This document shows, piece after piece, positions 5,279 to 5,585 of a stretch of 5,585 nucleotides of DNA (positions are counted from its first letter, which is position 1; every line of letters starts with the position of its first letter). Under the pieces are notes generated by a model. The model was not told the DNA's origin, made no database searches, and worked only from the letters and a program-made list of their open reading frames with translations. This DNA is from Cyanobacteriota bacterium (GTDB lineage Bacteria > Cyanobacteriota > Cyanobacteriia > Phormidesmidales > Phormidesmidaceae), in assembly GCA_027592485.1 (NCBI GenBank), contig JAQCKL010000330.1, forward strand, positions 1 to 5,585, written 5' to 3'. Position numbers and translations under genes: made by a program.

Positions 5279-5585
5279 ATGTTTCATGCTCTGTACATCG
5301 TGGCGTTTGTGGTTTTAGCAGTATTAGCCCTAGGCAATCTCATCCGCAACATGATGATACTGGGTGCTGACGCCCGCCGTGATCCCCGCCCCCCTTCCGG
5401 GGGCAACCGTCAATCCCAAAATCAAGGCACCCCCCATCCAGAGATGCTGGACGAGAGTGGCAAAGTCACCCGTGAGCCGCTACTCGTGATGCGCTCTATC
5501 TCTGTGGATGATGCCCGTGAAAAGTTGGATGCGCTGTATGAAGCATCAGACAACGTGTCAGAGACCTCCTCAGATGACTTCTCCG
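5279..5585 (+). CDS. DUF2973 family membrane-anchored protein (3' end beyond the window)
   Basis: The 102 visible codons begin MFHALYIVAFVVLAVLALGN, a hydrophobic helix (about residues 4-20) followed by LIRNMMILGADARRD. A Pro/Gly/Asn/Gln-rich linker comes next, and then EPLLVMRSISVDDAREKLDALYEAS. This order of N-terminal membrane segment, Arg-rich edge, linker and conserved (S)VDDARExLDALY motif is what I know from the cyanobacterial DUF2973 family, whose function is unknown. The positive residues after the helix suggest the bulk of the protein is cytoplasmic, by the positive-inside rule. Members are usually about 100 aa, so the stop is expected soon past the window edge. The ATG is preceded only by a weak TAAGAA. 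The upstream gap 5145-5278 contains a possible extended -10 (TGT-CACAAT, 5158-5166) without a good -35, and no gene. Confidence 0.85.
   Translation, partial: MFHALYIVAFVVLAVLALGNLIRNMMILGADARRDPRPPSGGNRQSQNQGTPHPEMLDESGKVTREPLLVMRSISVDDAREKLDALYEASDNVSETSSDDFS

Overview
The window looks like chromosomal DNA of a moderately GC-rich cyanobacterium. The 8-bp palindrome GCGATCGC (HIP1, a well-known cyanobacterial over-represented octamer) occurs seven times in 5.6 kb, against well under one expected by chance. Several products belong to families I know mainly or only from cyanobacteria: a Ski2-like helicase of the cyanobacterial type, a DUF2973 protein, a Trp-rich TIGR02450/DUF2389 protein and a small conserved 'IILVGSP' protein. 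I cannot name the genus.

Layout, left to right. Positions 1-110 hold the last codons of a gene with a Lys/Ala/Thr/Pro-rich tail. Positions 231-893 encode a two-domain regulator-like protein: an N-terminal DUF7662-like module and a C-terminal XRE-type helix-turn-helix. A 15-bp inverted repeat covers its annotated start codon. A promoter with a perfect TTGACA -35 overlaps its stop codon, and this promoter carries a second inverted repeat in its spacer. It lies directly before a 92-aa conserved cyanobacterial protein (951-1229). A large DExH RNA helicase (1264-4017, GTG start) follows after only 34 bp and is probably co-transcribed.

From 4018 to 4802 there is a 785-bp stretch with no intact gene, and it is the most structured part of the window. 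It holds a minus-strand remnant of a PEP-CTERM protein gene with its own terminator, a 13-bp direct repeat bracketing a 217-bp repeat-rich segment, and three hairpins, one with a perfect 15-bp stem. After it come a 113-aa Trp-rich small protein (4803-5144) and the start of a DUF2973 membrane-anchored protein (5279 to the window end, open at the right edge).

Functional reading. The helicase is the only gene with a firm biochemical assignment (ATP-dependent RNA unwinding, probably in RNA processing or decay). The HTH protein may regulate itself and the downstream small gene/helicase unit, but that rests only on inverted-repeat positions. I see no CRISPR array, toxin-antitoxin pair, phage module or other clear new system. 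The items most worth a second look are the gene remnant with its neighbouring repeat island and the two operator-like sites around the HTH gene.
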